This document shows positions 31,600 through 41,839 of a stretch of DNA of 64,000 nt, piece by piece. This DNA comes from Diabrotica undecimpunctata. Its lineage: Eukaryota; Arthropoda; Insecta; Coleoptera; Chrysomelidae. Numbering within the stretch: the first letter of the stretch is position 1; each line of letters begins with the position of its first letter. The notes below the pieces were generated by a model. The model did no database searches. It saw only the letters and a list, made by a program, of their open reading frames with translations, and was not told the origin of the DNA. Position numbers and translations under genes: made by a program. The stretch lies in NCBI RefSeq assembly GCF_040954645.1, contig NC_092805.1:19184741-19248740 (forward strand). Direction: 5' to 3'.

Positions 31600-33185
31600 T
31601 TTAGGGTTCTCTGATAGTAGATACCTTTTTTCCATGTTCTTTTTCATGTGTAGTTGCGGTTTCCTTATGGTAGGAGCCTTGTCGGTTATGATAACTAGTT
31701 AATATGTCGTTGTTTACGGTTTCCTTATGGTAGGGACCTTATCAATTATGATAACCATTTTATTTGACTTGCTCACGGGTTCCTTATGGTAGGAGCCTAG
31801 TTGGTTGTGATAACTATTTGTTGGGGTATTTCTTTTATCTGAAAAGATACCCAGTCGTCTGCCGAAAGACGATACCTAGTCTGCTGAAAGACTATTTCTT
31901 TGTCGAGGTTCTCTTATGCTAGAGACCTTATTGCGGTTATCACAACCATAGTATAGTCGGGTATTTCTTTTATCTGAAAAGTTACCCAGTCTGCCGAAAG
32001 ACGTTTGACATTTTACGTTGTACAAGGTTTATTTACTGTATACCTTTCTGCGGTTATCATAACTAGATAGTCGGGTATTTCGTTTATCTGAAAAGATACC
32101 CAGTCGTCTGCCGAAAGACGATACCTAGTCTGCTGAAAGACTATTTCTTTGTCGAGGTTCTCTTATGCTAGAGACCTTATTGCGGTTATCACAACCATAG
32201 TATAGTCGGGTATTTCTTTTATCTGAAAAGTTACCCAGTCTGCCGAAAGACATTTGACTTTTTACATTGTACAAGGTTTATTTACTGTATACCTTTTTGC
32301 GGTTATCATAACTATATAGTCGGGTATTTCTTTTATGTAAAAAGATACCTAATCGTCTGCCGAAAGACGATATCTAGTCTGCCGTAAGACTATTTCTGCT
32401 TTACAGTCTTGTTCAAGGTGCTCTTCTGACAGAGACCTTCTTTTCGTGGTTGTTATAACCATTTATTGTATATTTCTTTTCTACTAAAAGATACCTAGTC
32501 TGCCGAAAGACTATTTCTTTTTTAGATTGCTTTCTCGAGGTTCTCTTCTGACAGAGGCCTTTTTTGCGGTTGTTATACCCATTTACATTACGGTATATCT
32601 TTTATACTAAAAGATATCCAGTTGTCTGCAGAAAGACGATTTTGTACTTTACATTAATTTTCAAGGTGCTCTTTTTACAGAGACCTTTTTACGGTTTTTA
32701 TAACCATTTTACATTTAGACTTCTTTTATACTGAAAGATAACTAGTCTGTCGAAAGACTATTTCTTTTTTATATACTTTATTCAAGGTGCTCTAATGACA
32801 GAGGCCTTTTATACCCATTTCTTTCTGATTTTTTCATAGTGCTTTTAGTGGAGTATTTCTTTTGTCTAAGCATATACTCAGTCTGCCGAAAGACATTCGT
32901 ACTTTTACTTTTTCAGGGTTTTCTTATGCTAGAGACCTTTTTGCGGTTTGTATAACCATTTACATTTGGGTATTTATTTTGTGAAAAAAGATACCCAGTC
33001 TGTAGAGACATTTCTTCTTTTGTGTTCGTTAGTGTTTGTGAGGTTGGAAAAAGTATTTTCGGTTATTGCAACCATTTTGTTGTTTAATTTTTCCTGATTG
33101 TAGGGACATTAGTAACAGATTGTAATCGTTTTATGTTGGGATATATCTCTTCCTTGATAAGATACCTGGTCTGTGGAGACTGTTC
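31600..33185 (+). repeat. Leader array of four recurring hairpin classes
   Basis: About 1.6 kb between primer-binding site and ATG built from short inverted repeats in a recurring order. Class 1 is GGTTCTCTTATGCTAGAGACC (or GGTTCCTTATGGTAGGAGCC). Class 2 is GGTTAT..ATAACC. Class 3 is GGGTATTTCTTTT, ATCTG, AAAAGATACCC. Class 4 is CGTCTGCCGAAAGACG or AGTCTGCCGAAAGACT. Class 4 appears about ten times or more. A 249-bp block at 31824-32072 is repeated almost exactly at 32073-32321 and partly again to about 32390; the remaining cycles are diverged. No long open frame runs through it. Confidence 0.9.
31824..32390 (+). repeat. 249-bp tandem duplication within the leader
   Basis: 31852 onward matches 32101 onward, and again 32350 onward, at a constant 249-bp offset. 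The first two copies are nearly identical and the third is partial and diverged. Confidence 0.9.
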
Positions 33186-33364
33186 TTTTTTATTTTGTTT
33201 GTAGTTGTCTTATTATAGAGGCTTGCTTTCGACCAATACAAGTATCTCTTTGGTTTGTTTCTGTAACAAATCCAGGGATTTACAATTACTTTTACTCGTT
33301 CACAATCTTTTGCTTCTTTGTCTTGTCAGTTTTAAATATTAGCTGCTCCATTTTTGTCTAAACA

Positions 33365-34933
33365 ATGGAAACCCTCAAATTCAAGAGACGGTCTGCAAAG
33401 AATGCAATTATTCGTCACTGTAATTGGATTGCAGAAAATGTTTCATTGGTCGATATTGATTATCTTTTGAAAGTTCGTCGTGAGTATTTACAGGTTGAGT
33501 ATGATAAATATGAATGCGCACAGGATGCAATCGAGAACTTATTGGTAGATTCCGCTGAAGATAGCGAGGATCGAAATATTGTAGATGATTTGTTTTGTAA
33601 GGCAATGGGACTTATAATATGGGAGCCCGTCCTCTCATCCTTTACGTATTATAAAGTAGGTAGTGCATCCCATTGTTCTTCTAGGTTACATGTGGGGGAA
33701 AGACCTCCCACACTTATTTCAGATTTATGCCATCTACTCAATGTAGTTAAATCTTCTCAAAATAATATTTTAAAAGACTCATCTCTTTCACAACCTCAAC
33801 CTTCTTTCGAGACATCCACGTCTCAAATACCTCGTGTGATGGCGCCTAGTTCGTCAGGTCAGCTATCCTCGACATTAGCTCATGTAGATACTGTCCCTAA
33901 GGCGTTACCTACTGGCCTTAGCAGTATTACATATTGCCTTCCACCTGTTACAATGGTAAATGATAGAGAGTCCTACAAGACTCGTGACGCTCATACAAGC
34001 ACGAGTTCTTTTACGGGGCTATCCTTTAATAATGTACATCTCTCTGGACCTCAGGTCCATTCTAATATTCAATCCTTACCCAAGGATTTTTCTTTGCACG
34101 ACATCCATGATGGGGTGTCTGATGATGACGCTGCCGATACAGCTTCGCGGGGAGCTAACCCCGATACACTTGCTCGATCGAAATCTTGGCATTGTGAGCC
34201 AAAATTCTTATCGTCTCGTGACAGAGACAATTTTAAAGAATCTAATAACTTAGATATTGCGACCATAATTCGGTCAAAAGTTCCTAGAGTTGCGTTACAC
34301 CCATCTCTAGATTTAGCATTCGGAGTACATATGTTAAAAATGTACTCCTATCTTTCTCGTTTACGCCGAGTAAAGGCATTTGTATTTTGTTTCATCAGAA
34401 ACGTTCGTAAAAAGCAAGCTGAATTGCTTATCGTTCAAGACTTAAAAAGTCTCTCGTTTCCTCGTATATTGGAATCGTTGCCATCCGGTATTGCCAATCC
34501 GGATAATCAGTTGGATATTCCGAATTTATTTCCAGAGGAAATTATTCACCATGCGAAAGTTAGCGGTATGTTGAGGAATGCTACCATTCCTTATGCTCAA
34601 AAGCATCATTTTCTTCTTTCTTCGAACAATCTAGTGGTTTTAAAGATGTTCAAAACACACGTACAGTTGGGCCATGTAGGGCCCCAAGGTACGTCCAATT
34701 GTAGATATCATTTTGGACTTAGTTGTTGCACATTTTACAATGTTGAGAGTCCCATCCATCATTGTGTTACCTGTTCGAGATTTCTTTTTATTGCCATAGA
34801 TTATGGGATATACTTTTTGCTTAAAGCTTGCGTAGCTTTATTTGTTCATGTATTTGCGCCACGTTATAAAAATAACGGTTTTAATGTTTGGAGAGTTAAG
34901 ACATTTTCTTGTAACATTGTACGAATTCTTTAG
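33365..34933 (+). CDS. Gag-like / post-RNase H / pre-integrase fusion protein of the LTR element
   Basis: 522 codons from ATG 33365 (first ATG after the hairpin leader, AACAATGG context). Residues 1-130 are charged and helical, with gag-like character. Residues 131-245 are Ser/Pro/Thr-rich. Residues 253-283 (DDAADTASRGANPDTLARSK, then SWHCEPKFL) match the NPADxxSRG...WWxGPxWL segment that follows RNase H in BEL/Pao pol. Residues 335-472 match the pre-integrase zinc-binding region (RNATIPYAQKHHFLL; H432, H437, C467, C470 in HVQLGH and CVTC). Residues 476-497 (AIDYGIYFLLKACVALFVHV) look like the start of the integrase core, with its first Asp, after which similarity stops. Protease, RT and RNase H are missing and the junction is in frame. 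Whether the product is made or useful is unknown. Confidence 0.85.
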   Translation: METLKFKRRSAKNAIIRHCNWIAENVSLVDIDYLLKVRREYLQVEYDKYECAQDAIENLLVDSAEDSEDRNIVDDLFCKAMGLIIWEPVLSSFTYYKVGSASHCSSRLHVGERPPTLISDLCHLLNVVKSSQNNILKDSSLSQPQPSFETSTSQIPRVMAPSSSGQLSSTLAHVDTVPKALPTGLSSITYCLPPVTMVNDRESYKTRDAHTSTSSFTGLSFNNVHLSGPQVHSNIQSLPKDFSLHDIHDGVSDDDAADTASRGANPDTLARSKSWHCEPKFLSSRDRDNFKESNNLDIATIIRSKVPRVALHPSLDLAFGVHMLKMYSYLSRLRRVKAFVFCFIRNVRKKQAELLIVQDLKSLSFPRILESLPSGIANPDNQLDIPNLFPEEIIHHAKVSGMLRNATIPYAQKHHFLLSSNNLVVLKMFKTHVQLGHVGPQGTSNCRYHFGLSCCTFYNVESPIHHCVTCSRFLFIAIDYGIYFLLKACVALFVHVFAPRYKNNGFNVWRVKTFSCNIVRIL

Positions 34934-35998
34934 GTACAAAGAATTCTTAGGAGCCACACCATTTTTGTTTTTGTTCATTTCAAAATTGCATTACTATGTA
35001 TAAAAAAGCCTTGTTTATTAAATAGTATAATGTTCGTATTTTATCTACTTTATCTATTTATAGTAATTCTGCTTTATTCTAATTGACTAAGTCTACTACT
35101 AGCTTATTCACTGCCTTTTTATGAGATGGAGCTGAGTCTCAACCTGAGATATAATTTGCTTATTGTTGTTTAAATTATCATATTTGTCTTTTATGGATAA
35201 AGCTTATGGAAGAATATGGTTTCTTCATTTTACATTTTTGTCGTGATTATGTCTGTCCAGGTAGATTGCTAATATCTAGGGACAGTGTTACAATTCATAC
35301 GACATTGCTTTTACCTTTGCTGCTTATTCGTTTCGAATATTGTAGTGGCCATTCGGGCTACAATTATTCTGTTTGTTTGTCCTTAACTTAGTTGTTGTTG
35401 CGGAGAACCATTTCCTTAGGTTTGTTAACCAGGATATTTGTCTTCTTCCATTTCCTTGCTTTTCGAGAACTATTAGAAGGTTATTTGTAGTATTTGTATT
35501 GAGTGCCGTCTCTCATCATGTGTCCGAGACTTTCTGATTGTTGCCTTCTAATCATATACATCACTTTTCTTCCTTTCCTCTTTCTTTTTTATACGGTCCC
35601 GTTGGTTAACTGGTCCATCCATGATATCCTGAGGATTCGCTTGTATAGCTACATCTCGATGGCTTCAAGTTCATGTATTGTATCCTAGGATAATAGAGGA
35701 ATGCACTTCCTATAAGAGAGGAAATCCGTTTTATGTATAGTACTGAGAATTGTATAATTGTAGTGATGTATATTTAGTATGTAGTTATGTATTTGTAACC
35801 TATTATTGTTTGTTGTATAAGTTTATTGTTGTATGTAGAAGTTATTGTTCTTTGTGCTCTTTTGTTAATGTAATGCTTTGTAGGATTGTAAGTGTGGCGT
35901 TCGTTTCGTAACCGAAGAAGTGTTTACGGTTTCAGAATTTGTACAGTGCGTCGGGAGTGCAAAGTACAGTTATGTTTTATTGGCACGTATGCCAACGC
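34934..35998 (+). other. 3' untranslated part of the LTR element
   Basis: About 1.1 kb without a recognisable frame between the fusion ORF and the purine tract. I see no integrase catalytic remainder. Confidence 0.6.
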
Positions 35999-36006
35999 GG
36001 GGAGAA
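35999..36006 (+). other. Polypurine tract
   Basis: GGGGAGAA directly precedes TGTTGC of the 3' LTR, the position for plus-strand priming. Confidence 0.8.
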
Positions 36007-37119
36007 TGTTGCAGTTTCGCAAAGATATATAAACATTTGTAATATGAACAGACTTTTTTGTGTTAGTTTTGATTCTCTCCGTAGTATATTTAAACGAGAT
36101 TTGCGTGTACAAGGGCACAGCAGTTTTAAGGGCTAAACATTCCAAGACGAGCCATCTGCGAGATAAGGGCGAGTTCCATATGCCAGATAAGAATATGTGT
36201 TTTTGAAGTTAAGATCAGCGCGTCGAGACACTTTATTGCGGTCAAAATCAGAGTCGAGTTTTATCTCTCAAACCACACACATGTGTGTGCGTTTGGGTTA
36301 AGAGTACCTTAAGACACTTTGCATCGGTCCTTTGACCGAGGAAGTCGGTTTGATGCAGAAAAGTTGAAATTAGAAATTGTGTGTTTCCTGTTATTCGTCG
36401 GTGAAGACATATTTTTTGCGGTGGCCGGAGTGCCATCTTCTCATTGGGTAAGGAACAATACCATAATTTTGTTGCTGCATATATCAAGTACGTTTACTTG
36501 GTATATAGATGTCATATTTGCTTCGAACTTTTATCTGTTGTGCCGCGATCGCGATTGAACTTGATTGAGAACATTTCATTACCTTTATGTAGATTTGTAT
36601 ATTTTTCATATTATAATAATTTCACTATTCTTTTTGTATATATATCACAGTGTTGTGTATTTTATTACCTAATATTAACTCATAATGTGTATTATGAGTA
36701 TACTTTTGCATTGAGTTTAATAATTTGTTTTTATATGACATATATATTCATATTTTTTATTTTTTGTATATTATTTCTATCTATAACGTGGTATATATAC
36801 AATCGACAGTTTTGTTTTGTTTATGGTTCTCTTTTTGTGTGTAAGTTTGTACTACATATATTCTTCTTCTTTTAAGTTTATATTCTTCTTTATTTATAAT
36901 TGTAGGTATATTGGGTTATGTATATTTATGGTTTATTTCACCTCTTTTTAAAATAGAGTTTTATACAGTCCACTTGCTTTCATTTCTTTTATTTTAATAT
37001 ACATACCCAATCTGAAAGGGGGAAACCAGCGAGTTCTAGATTGAACAGAATATCTTCTCTCCCCCTTCAGGATGACCAAAATTGTTATATTGAGGTCATC
37101 GTATGTGCAGAACGCAACA
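36007..37119 (+). repeat. 3' LTR (1113 bp)
   Basis: Same length as the 5' LTR, with the same TGTTGC/GCAACA ends. The one difference I found by eye is at 36078. Confidence 0.95.
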
Positions 37120-37124
37120 AAAAC
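37120..37124. repeat. Target-site duplication AAAAC, right copy
   Basis: Follows the 3' LTR immediately; matches 30431-30435. Confidence 0.9.
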
Positions 37125-37451
37125 TATGTGACCTAGCCGCTCGTAAACGGGTAGACTTGCTTCGGCAGACCAGAAATTAAGATTTTTTACATTTTTTTAA
37201 GGGTTAGTAATTAAAAAAAATTTCAAATTTCGTCAATACTTTACCTAGAATATCTTGTTGCAAAGACTGCATTTTTTTGTTTGATTCCTGTTTGTCATTC
37301 AATATATAAATACATATGTAGGTATATAATATGACTTTTATTCACACGTAAATAAATATGTAACTCTATCAATACAGTTTGATTATTCGAAGATACATTT
37401 TCCGAACACCCATGTCACCCAATTGGTTCGGATAATCGACGCTCTACTGTA
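37125..37451 (+). mobile_element. Remaining 3' part and terminal repeat of a pogo/Tigger-like element
   Basis: Read in reverse from 37451 the sequence is TA then CAGTAGAGCGTCGATTATCC with GAAC. This is the typical Tigger/pogo terminus (CAGT...CGATTATCCG) next to a TA target dinucleotide. With the transposase fragment at 30000-30430 it indicates one element split by the LTR insertion. Between is non-coding sequence. The left terminal repeat was not found. Confidence 0.7.
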
Positions 37452-38688
37452 TGTGCTTTTTAAACATAAATTTAAATGGACAGGAGGGTGGCTCACGCAT
37501 GCCTAGTATAGTCCAAACGCTGTATTTAAACTACACCATGTATTTGTAATTGTAATGTAATTTTTTAAAACAAGGGCAAAATAATTTTATTCCATGACTG
37601 GTTCCCACAATATATTTGCATGACTATAGTTATTTCAGATGTTTCAACAATTGTTTAAGGTTTGTGCTGAAACTATATATAAAACTATATAAAGGGACAC
37701 CAAAAGAAAGCCTAAAATATTAGGGAAATACAAGTAATACCGAAAAGAGGAAGGGTAATAATATTTTATAAAATCTGTAAGAATATAGTACAGAGAAACC
37801 CATACCTTTAAAAAAGTCTTTACAAAAAGAACATTATAAAATACACAATCAATTGTGGAAGGCATTGAAAAATTATTTATCCTTATACTAAATTATTTCT
37901 TTATATTTGTTTCAGAACAAGCAATACAATTAAAATATTTTTTAGATTTGACTTCCCAATTTTCATAAAAATCCATAAATAGTATTAAAACTATTCAAAA
38001 TCCCTGGTCTAACGAATTAATAACTCTTTTTAACCTTTATGTAACAAGTTGAGGTCAGTTTTACTGCAAGTACCGTTTTATATAATCTGTTGTGGTTGCT
38101 GCAAATGTCTAGTGCATACTACTACATCGTTTCCGTGTTTATATAACTTTCTTTGCAAGGACGTTCGTTGACTTTCGTTACAAGGTCTTGAGTATGGTAT
38201 TTGATTCACGGACATTGCACAGAGAATATTAGTAGGTTATGAGTTCAAAAATGGATGATATCTGAAGATGTTTTTTAACAATTACTAGTTTTTATTAATA
38301 GAGAAAATTATTGAAAAAATAATAAATCTGTACTTAATATTTTTACATGTATTAAAAAAAGTTTTCCCTTTAACAGGCGAGTGAGGTCTGTGGATCTTAA
38401 GGAATAGCAAAGTCTTTGTAACTTAAAAAATAAAAACAAATAAAGATAATAATGAGTATACGATCACGATATCCCATGTATCTTTTGAAAACGCACAAAA
38501 GCATTTTTCTTTTTTAAGTGCAGTCTCATAACGGAGATTAAATATCATCCTCAATGTTTTTATTTTATTCACCACTGCTCTATTTAAATAGTTTCATTGG
38601 CTAATTTCATTGTAACGACCACCTTAAATTTTTCAGCCATGAAGGTCATCTTCTTCCAATACCCCTTCTTTATCCCAAGCATATACAA
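37452..38688. other. Nothing recognised
   Basis: AT-rich intronic sequence. Confidence 0.5.
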
Positions 38689-38775
38689 TGTTGACTAAGT
38701 GTCAAGAGACTGAATAGATCACGAATGTAAAGTCCTGTGGTCATAGATTACTTACATCACCTTAAGTGTTGTTAC
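38689..38775 (+). repeat. Left LTR remnant of the Gypsy-type element
   Basis: Shares about 85 bp with 43072-43152; similarity to the right copy fades after GTGTTGTT. Confidence 0.65.
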
Positions 38776-39379
38776 GAAAGATTTTTGTTCTACAATAGAA
38801 GACAAGAGTAAGGGGACCTATTTGATACCTAACTGACTTTCGCAAATTGGCAAAAAATCGTCAATTTGGAGATGTTATAGACTCGATGATTAGAGATAGA
38901 CTAGTTTTAAGAACATCAGTAAATATCTACAAAAAATATTGCAGAATCTTGAGCTAACCTTGCAAAAGGCAATAAACATGTGTAGAGCATATGGAATTTC
39001 AAAAATACAGTTTAATGAAGTTTTGTCAAGTCAAGCACTTAATATTTATTTTGTAAAAGAGGAAATAATAATCAAACAACAAGAGAAGCAACTTCGAATA
39101 GCAACTTGAATATTAGAAAAAGCAGAAGATGGGAACAGGAGAAAAACTCAAGAAAAAATAGTCAGTGCGGGTAATGGGGTCGCGCTCATCAGTTCTGAAT
39201 GTGTCCAGTATTCGATAAAAGGTGCCATAAGTGTTCGTATTACAACCATTTCGAAAAAAAAAAAAAAAATGTAACAACAGGATCGTAAGAGAGTTTTAGG
39301 AGATTCAAGAAGTAGATGTGGACAGTCAAAATGAAGAATTTATGATGACATCAATTGAGGTAAAAGAATAAAAGGAAAT

Positions 39380-39930
39380 ATGGAATGGTTTAAAAGGTTA
39401 GTAATTGAAGAATATGGAATAAACTTTAAAGTAGATGTAGGTTCACAGGTAAACAGTGTATCGATTTACTTCTGGAATCAAATCAATAAAAATGATGAGA
39501 TAAATCAGTGCAAATTGATATTAGAAGCTTAAGGGAGATTTAACATAGAACCTCTTGGTATCATTACACTAAAACATTTGATTATTAAAGGAAAAATATT
39601 TCAACTAGAATTTGTTGTGGTTAAAGATAACCTTATGACAATTTTAGTAGGTTTAAAATCATGTTTAGATTTAGATTTAATACAAAGAGTAGATACCGTA
39701 GACTTAAATATAACAAAAGATTACTTTATTAAACATTATAACAAAATATTGATGTATTCACTGGATTAGGTAAATGTCCTCAAAAATGTAAACTAACACT
39801 TAAACAGAATTTTGTTACCGTAGCTAAACCACCGCAAAGGGTCCCTTTAGCTATACAGGGTCGTACGGAGTGTTGAGCAATTTAGTTATAGTTGAAAAAC
39901 CTGATAAAACGTTAAGAATATGTTTGAATT
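39380..39930 (+). pseudogene. Gypsy-type protease and start of RT
   Basis: FKRLVIEEYGINFKVDVGSQ VNSVSI is the protease active-site region (usually DTGAQ; here DVGSQ, catalytic Thr lost). It is followed by IEPLGIITLKHLIIKGKIFQ, LEFVVVKDNLMTILVGLKSC and LDL, then DVFTGLGKCPQKCKLTLKQN and VAKPPQRVPLAIQGR, the conserved lead-in to Gypsy RT. A small deletion precedes IVEKPDKTLRICLNSE. Stops separate the parts. Confidence 0.8.
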
Positions 39931-40009
39931 CTGAGATTTAAACTAAGCGCTTTAAAAGGAATATTGTTTAATGCAATAATATAAAATACAAATGTTATTT
40001 TTTTATTTT

Positions 40010-40440
40010 AGACTTTAAAGAGGGATTTCAGTAAGTTTGTGCATTGGGAACTCCCTTTGGAATTTGGAATTTGGAAATTTGATAGACTTCTATTCGAACT
40101 AAATATTGCTCTTGAATTTTTAAAGAATTAACTTAAAGAACTTTGGTAATATTGATGGATATTTAATCTATTTTGATGACCTTTTAATATTTGCAGATAG
40201 TTTTAAAGAATAAGATAGAATTTTTAATAAAGTATTAGAATGTGCTATAAATATTGAAGTAAAATTTAATACGAATGAGATATAATATAGAATCTCCGAA
40301 GTAAGATATTTCATGATTAAATGACTTAGATAAAATTAAAGCTATTATAAATTTGAAAGAACCCAATAATAAAAAGAGTATGATCAATTACCATCGCATT
40401 ATACTAAACTATTACTAAATGCAATCGTATTTATAAATAG
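40010..40440 (+). pseudogene. Gypsy-type RT core, decayed
   Basis: Fragments of the palm: ALGTPFGIWN (LPFGI region), NFGNIDGYLIYFDDLLIFAD (catalytic FDD present) and DRIFNKVLECAINIEVKFN. RISEVRYFMI and DLDKIKAIINLKEPNNKKSM follow, with stops. Similarity stops near 40440, where unrelated sequence begins. Confidence 0.75.
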
Positions 40441-41616
40441 GGACGAAGGGTCTTATACTCACAATCAGTAATTGGTTTTTATTAAAATAAAGAATGGGCG
40501 ATCTTGAGGCGATCAGCATATTTTTGGAGCATAACCCATGCGTTTAAGCTACTTGAACTAAACCACTGTAGATAACCTCAGCTGTTTGTTGGAAAAGCTA
40601 TAGATCTAAGATAAGAAAGATAAGGGACCTAAGCCACATAAAACGGGCTCTGTAAAATGGTCTTAAGCCACCGGCGAAGTTTTACGACTATTGGGCAATA
40701 TATGTCGCCACCAAGCTATATCGACTTTGCTGCCGATTTGCAAAATCATGGAAAATTTTTAAGCAAGAACGTCATAAGCCACAATAAAATCAACATGGCG
40801 ACACGTGATCAACGAGTATTGAATGAAAAACAATTATTTTATAAGGAAAAAACAGTAGGTCAGGTTCGGATTTTAACTCTGACAATTCTGTAAATGATCG
40901 AGAATATTCTCCTCATACAAGGGCCAGTGAAAGGGATCAATCTTCTCAGAAAAAGGTAAGTAAACATTTTAGTGGCTTGATACCTTCTTGTTGTAGGATA
41001 TGTGGCTTGCGTCTTAATAAGTTATAATAACATTAAATTGACTTTTTTAGTAAAACTTAGCCATAAATAACATATTTTTAATTTATTTATTGATAAAGAA
41101 CCATTAAAACTTATATTCTATTTAAATTCATTTGTAAAGAACACGTTCTAAGACCAAAAAAGTATTTTATTTAGTAGGTGGCTTAGTCCCTTCTTGACTA
41201 AAGTATTATTGTTTTTATTGTTTTTAGAGGAGTCGACAATACAACATTGCAACTGCAGATATTAATCAAAGTCAAGTAGAAGGCAACAGAGGTTCAATAA
41301 TTATTTTGACCCACCAAGCCGATGGAGAAAAGTTAACATTGAAGACAGAAAGAAAGCAAAAGCGAAAAAACGTCGAAACTTGGGACACGACTATATAAAT
41401 TTGAGAGGTGCAGTAAAAGAAGCAAAGAAGATTGGAGATCCGTGTAAATGCAAAAAACAGTGTAGAGAACTGCTCCAGGGTACCGAATTATCTATATTTA
41501 ATAACTTTTGGGATTTAGAGACATATGAAAAGCAGAACACATATTTAATTTCCAAAATAAAGGTTATAAAGAAAAATAGAAGCTACAAGAGAAAAACAAA
41601 AAGACAAGAGTCTTTC
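40441..41616 (+). pseudogene. Foreign two-exon gene fragment inside the Gypsy relic
   Basis: A first open stretch ends at 40955 (MATRDQRVLNEKQLFYKEKT; in another frame SVNDREYSPHTRASERDQSS QKK) before a consensus donor AAG|GTAAGT. An acceptor TTTTTAG at 41227 opens RSRQYNIATADINQSQVEG, a frameshift follows, then NLGHDYINLRGAVKEAKKIG, DPCKCKKQCREL and NNFWDLETYEKQNTYLISKI. The intron would be 272 bp. The pattern (short basic segment, C-x-C...C, then FW.L....KQ..YL) reminds me of the N-terminus of a transposon-derived protein family common in arthropods, but I cannot name it. Two frameshifts show it is broken. At 41617 Gypsy RNase H sequence resumes. Confidence 0.55.
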
Positions 41617-41740
41617 GATAATAAAGAAAGACATAGCGGAAGTAGATTCTCCTAGACTACAACGTATGAAGGGAAAACTATTAAAATATGAGTTAACTGT
41701 AGAATATAAGCCAGGCAAGGAAAGCTAATAGCTAATTTAA
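41617..41740 (+). pseudogene. Gypsy-type RNase H end
   Basis: IIKKDIAEVDSPRLQRMKGK LLKYELTVEYKPGKES matches the end of Gypsy RNase H (SARLQRM...L..Y...V.Y.PGK). A stop follows. Confidence 0.85.
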
Positions 41741-41839
41741 TGTTTCGAAATTTTTTTAAGGAAAATGTAACAATAAACAGGATAAAAAACTTCAAATGAT
41801 AAGAGATTTTTGTCAAAAAGTGTGGCCGTCATGCGCTTC

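Larger units (their letters stand above)
30436..37119 (+). mobile_element. Internally deleted BEL/Pao-type LTR retrotransposon, structurally intact ends
   Basis: 6684 bp: 5' LTR 30436-31548, primer-binding site at 31552, a long hairpin-rich leader, one 522-codon frame, a purine tract at 35999-36006, 3' LTR 36007-37119, and a 5-bp target duplication. LTRs are 1113 bp each with TG...CA ends; comparing them by eye I found one difference (30507 C against 36078 T). The frame carries BEL/Pao-specific pol pieces but no protease, reverse transcriptase or RNase H. The element is therefore non-autonomous and would have been mobilised by proteins supplied in trans. Near-identical LTRs show that the deletion did not prevent recent transposition. 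It is inserted in a pogo/Tigger-like relic in the second intron of the elongase gene. Confidence 0.93.

Noticed and set aside
31824..33000. Regularly spaced repeats resembling a CRISPR array
   Set aside because: The repeats are several different hairpins, not one constant repeat with unique spacers, and they lie in a eukaryotic LTR element leader.
33960..34266. Overlapping alternative frames within the fusion ORF
   Set aside because: The 522-codon frame carries recognisable BEL/Pao motifs; the others do not.
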